In this document: positions 37,155-40,047 of the stretch, one piece after another
Numbering within the stretch: position 1 is the first letter of the stretch
How the letters are laid out: each line of letters starts with the position of its first letter
NCBI GenBank assembly: GCA_947066955.1
Contig: CAMTAF010000023.1
Span: forward strand, 1-40,047
Length of the DNA stretch: 40,047 bases
From: an uncultured Hungatella sp.
GTDB lineage: Bacteria > Bacillota > Clostridia > Lachnospirales > Lachnospiraceae
Direction of reading: 5' to 3'
The notes under the pieces: generated by a model
Told to the model about the DNA's origin: nothing
Databases searched by the model: none
Seen by the model: only the letters and a program-made list of their open reading frames with translations
Made by a program: the position numbers and the translations under genes

Positions 37155-40047
37155 ATGACAGGGGACTTAAGAGACAATTGTTTTAGCTCAACTAAGGATA
37201 TTGTGGAGAATGCAGATAACAGTTCAGAGATAAACGGAATTACCGGAATACAATTAGTTTTACTGCATAAAGTGGGACGTATGAAGAAGCTGTATCTTCC
37301 ATTTCCGGCAGAAGGAAGATTCAGATTTAAAAATAGCAGTGGTGAAGCAGACTGTTCTTTTATACATTTTGAAGCAAAAGGTGGAAAGTGGTTTGCATGC
37401 TGTGAGGAGTTCGCTTATTTTACTACATATGAGAGGGCGGTTCGGAGTTCTGTGGAGATAAGGGATAAACTTATGCTTCCCCTTTTTAATGAAGGAGATC
37501 AGTATATCCTTTTTTCCGAGTATGTGAGTAGAGACAGTTATGCATATCACAATTACTTTCTTACGGAGGATGTAACGATTAGCATAGGAAGGCTTCCAGA
37601 CAATGATATATGCTTTCCTAACAGTTATGTTTCTGGTCATCATGCCATACTCCAGTTTGAAGAGAACAAATGGTACATTAAGGATGAGGAAAGTACGAAC
37701 GGAATTTATGTAAATGGGAGAAAGACTCAGGAGACAGAATTGTTTGCCGGAGATCGAGTATACATTTTTGGATTAAATCTTGTTATTGGAATTGGCTTTC
37801 TTTCAATAAGCGAGGGCAATAGCGAGATTATGGTGAATGTGCGAAAAATGCGTCGAATTCCAGTATGCCAGATAATATCGCGCCTTAAAAAGCCGGATCA
37901 GTCAGAAAAGCCACGAGAGCTATTTAACAGATTTCCGCGTAGAAAATATGCATTGAATTTGCCGGAAATCGTGATAGATGCTCCACCTATGTCTATGAAT
38001 TCCAACAAGATCCCTCTTGTTCTGCGTATGGGAAGTTCTATTATGACAGGTGGAAAGGCCGTACTGACAGGAAATGTTTTTACTGCTATGTCTATGCTTG
38101 TATTTCCGTTCTTGACACAGGGATATTCTGAAAAGCAACGTAAGGATTATGAACAGCGGAGAACAGAGAAATATACAGAATACTTAGGAAAGAAAAGAGA
38201 AGAAATAGAGGAAGAAGCCATTAGGGAAAAACAAATTTTAAACTATAATTACCAGAGTTTGAGCGAAATTTTATCATACCCTTTAGATGGAAAAAGACTT
38301 TGGGAACGGAGAAAAACGGATGAAGATTTTTTGAATTTAAGAGTCGGTAGCGGAGATATTCCATTAATGGCAAAGAGGATATATCCGGTGGAAAGATTTG
38401 ATATTGATGAAGATCCCTTGGAGCAAAGCATGTATGCTTTGGCGGAGAAACCTGTTTTTATTCGTCAGGCCCCGATTATGACATCCCTTGTGGAGGAACC
38501 CATTTGCGGTGTCTTAGGAGAACGGAAAGCAGAATTATCTTTTGTCAAAGGACTTTTGATGCAGTTAGCAATCTTGCATAGCTATGATGAGGTGAAAACA
38601 GTCCTTTTAATCGAACTGGAAGAACTTGAACAATTTGAAATGGTAAGGTACTTGCCCCATGCTTGGGATGATCAAAAAACGTTTCGTTTTATAGCTACTA
38701 ATAAAGCGGAGGCTTATAAGATCAGCGAATATCTGCAGCAAGAACTGGAACTGAATAATACGCCCTCTGGTGGGAGAAAATTAAAAGATATTCTGAAAAC
38801 ACGGCCTTATTATGTGGTTTTCGCACTGAGCAAACAGATATTTGACAGCGTGGAGATTTTTAGGGATGTTCTGCAGGAAGATGAGAACTGTGGTGTGTCT
38901 ATTCTTGCTGTTTTTGACAATCTGCCTAAAGAATGTACTAAATTATTCTGTCTGGATATATCAGAAAAACATTCGATCCTCTACCTGAAACAGCCTGATC
39001 GGGCAGAGGAACTTTTTTCTATGGATTCATATCCTGCAGATCAGGCAGAAAAAATCATGAGGAAATTAGCTAACATCAGTTTAAAGGTTGTTTCACAGGC
39101 CTATTCCCTTCCTAAAATGATTACTTTTTTAGAAATGTTTGGAGTTGGCCGAGTTGAGCATCTTATGCCGCTTAAACGTTGGCAGGAGAATAATCCTGTA
39201 AAGTCTTTGTCCGTGCCGGTTGGCGTTTGTACAGATGGTTCTCTATTTAGTTTGGATCTGCATGAAAAATACCATGGCCCTCATGGTCTCGTTGCTGGCA
39301 TGACTGGATCAGGGAAAAGTGAGTTCATCATTACATATATTCTGGCAATGGCTGTAAATTATCATCCTAATGAGGTGGCATTTGTCCTGATTGATTATAA
39401 AGGAGGCGGATTAGCAGGAGCCTTCCATGATCCAGAGAGAGGGATCCATCTTCCTCATTTGGTCGGAACGATTACAAATCTGGATGGGTCTGCGATTCAG
39501 CGGTCTTTGGCCTCTATACAAAGTGAACTGAAACGGAGGCAGACTCTTTTTAATAAGGCAAAAAGTGATTGTGAAGAAGGGACGATGGACATTTATGGTT
39601 ATCAGAAGTTGTATCGAAACGGGCAGGTGAAAGAACCGCTGCCGCACCTATTCATTATTTCAGATGAATTTGCGGAATTGAAGCAGCAGGAACCAGAGTT
39701 TATGGAGCAATTGATCAGCGCGGCGCGTATTGGGCGTAGCCTTGGTGTTCACCTGATCCTAGCTACTCAAAAACCGGCTGGCGTGGTAAACGATCAGATA
39801 TTGAGCAATACTAAGTTTCGGGTCTGTCTTCGAGTGCAGGATCGGACAGATAGTATGGAAATGTTGAAACGTCCAGAAGCCGCAGAGCTGAAAGATACAG
39901 GTCGCTTTTATCTCCAGGTTGGCTATAATGAATTTTTTGCTTTAGGACAGTCAGCGTGGTGCGGAGCCGCTTATGAGCCTCAGGATCAGATGGTGGTCCA
40001 GAAAGACGATGCTGTCAGCCTTTTAGATTTTGTTGGAGAGTCTGTTT
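37155..40047 (+). CDS. essC: EssC/YukB-type secretion ATPase with FHA domain (3' end outside window)
   Basis: About 964 codons are visible before the window ends; complete EssC proteins are near 1,400-1,500 residues. An N-terminal region (about 27-125) may be a degenerate first FHA-like domain. An intact FHA domain spans about 140-215, with the phosphothreonine-binding set IGRLPDND, VSGHHA and STNGIYVNG. One or two membrane segments lie at about 290-322, then a coiled charged region. The first FtsK/SpoIIIE ATPase domain has Walker A GMTGSGKSE (from residue 715) and Walker B HLFIISDEFAEL (near 832-838), then ARIGRSLGVHLILATQKP. This is the motor of Firmicutes type VII secretion (T7SSb). AGAGAGG precedes ATG 37155. 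WXG100 substrates and EsaA/EssA/EssB partners should lie beyond the window edge. Confidence 0.9.
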   Translation, partial: MTGDLRDNCFSSTKDIVENADNSSEINGITGIQLVLLHKVGRMKKLYLPFPAEGRFRFKNSSGEADCSFIHFEAKGGKWFACCEEFAYFTTYERAVRSSVEIRDKLMLPLFNEGDQYILFSEYVSRDSYAYHNYFLTEDVTISIGRLPDNDICFPNSYVSGHHAILQFEENKWYIKDEESTNGIYVNGRKTQETELFAGDRVYIFGLNLVIGIGFLSISEGNSEIMVNVRKMRRIPVCQIISRLKKPDQSEKPRELFNRFPRRKYALNLPEIVIDAPPMSMNSNKIPLVLRMGSSIMTGGKAVLTGNVFTAMSMLVFPFLTQGYSEKQRKDYEQRRTEKYTEYLGKKREEIEEEAIREKQILNYNYQSLSEILSYPLDGKRLWERRKTDEDFLNLRVGSGDIPLMAKRIYPVERFDIDEDPLEQSMYALAEKPVFIRQAPIMTSLVEEPICGVLGERKAELSFVKGLLMQLAILHSYDEVKTVLLIELEELEQFEMVRYLPHAWDDQKTFRFIATNKAEAYKISEYLQQELELNNTPSGGRKLKDILKTRPYYVVFALSKQIFDSVEIFRDVLQEDENCGVSILAVFDNLPKECTKLFCLDISEKHSILYLKQPDRAEELFSMDSYPADQAEKIMRKLANISLKVVSQAYSLPKMITFLEMFGVGRVEHLMPLKRWQENNPVKSLSVPVGVCTDGSLFSLDLHEKYHGPHGLVAGMTGSGKSEFIITYILAMAVNYHPNEVAFVLIDYKGGGLAGAFHDPERGIHLPHLVGTITNLDGSAIQRSLASIQSELKRRQTLFNKAKSDCEEGTMDIYGYQKLYRNGQVKEPLPHLFIISDEFAELKQQEPEFMEQLISAARIGRSLGVHLILATQKPAGVVNDQILSNTKFRVCLRVQDRTDSMEMLKRPEAAELKDTGRFYLQVGYNEFFALGQSAWCGAAYEPQDQMVVQKDDAVSLLDFVGESV

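Overview
The window looks like a chromosome segment of a spore-forming, Gram-positive gut Clostridia, most likely Lachnospiraceae (Enterocloster/Lachnoclostridium type). Evidence: spo0A and spoIVB, strong AGGAGG ribosome sites with frequent TTG starts, a CIRCE element, and lineage-typical small families (DUF4321, DUF5721, CmpB-like membrane protein). No tRNA, rRNA, CRISPR array or transposase was found. No gap between genes exceeds 300 bases.

Region 1 (1-13954, + strand) is housekeeping. It holds a YitT membrane protein, a stand-alone sugar-ABC ATPase (MsmX/UgpC type) with a terminator, and a CdaR/PucR regulator followed by ftsE, ftsX and a carboxy-terminal S41 protease. Then come a small unknown gene, an RlmI-like rRNA methyltransferase, an acyltransferase, a cytoplasmic BMP/PnrA-like protein, a metallophosphoesterase, and a VanW-type/YkuD L,D-transpeptidase with a long repetitive Gly/Ser/Pro/Gln tail. 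FtsEX, the protease and the transpeptidase all act on cell-wall growth or division.

Region 2 (14142-20106) has spoIVB on the minus strand, divergent from a DUF4321 gene and spo0A (with a 0A box and a good sigma-A promoter). It continues with glgA, an HD-domain protein, a YuiD-type PAP2 protein and a CmpB-like membrane protein ending in a terminator.

Region 3 (about 20140-22257) is an AT-richer insert: an AAA15-type ATPase and an RloB-family protein, a predicted phage-defence pair. A strong promoter precedes them, with a leader of three consecutive perfect hairpins sharing a GC-plus-T-rich loop. This leader is one of the two most interesting items.

Region 4 (22358-31202) returns to housekeeping: a patatin phospholipase, two small unknown genes, maf, a Cof-type HAD phosphatase, a PrsA-like lipoprotein, DUF5721, thymidine kinase, a polytopic membrane protein and htpG. 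htpG has a CIRCE operator and a consensus promoter. Copies of a small interspersed repeat that appears to carry a ribosome-binding site lie before YitT, at the maf/HAD junction and before the PrsA-like gene.

Region 5 (about 31320 to the window end) is an AT-rich accessory island: Ser/Thr kinase with SEL1 repeats, PP2C phosphatase, a second near-duplicate kinase, and the 5' two thirds of an EssC/YukB-type FtsK ATPase with an FHA domain. I infer a type VII secretion locus governed by a Thr-phosphorylation switch: outside-facing SEL1 sensors, kinase and phosphatase inside, and the FHA domain of EssC as phospho-reader. Kinase 1 seems to descend from a duplicated PP2C-kinase unit that lost its phosphatase, and its SEL1 array contains a very recent perfect duplication.
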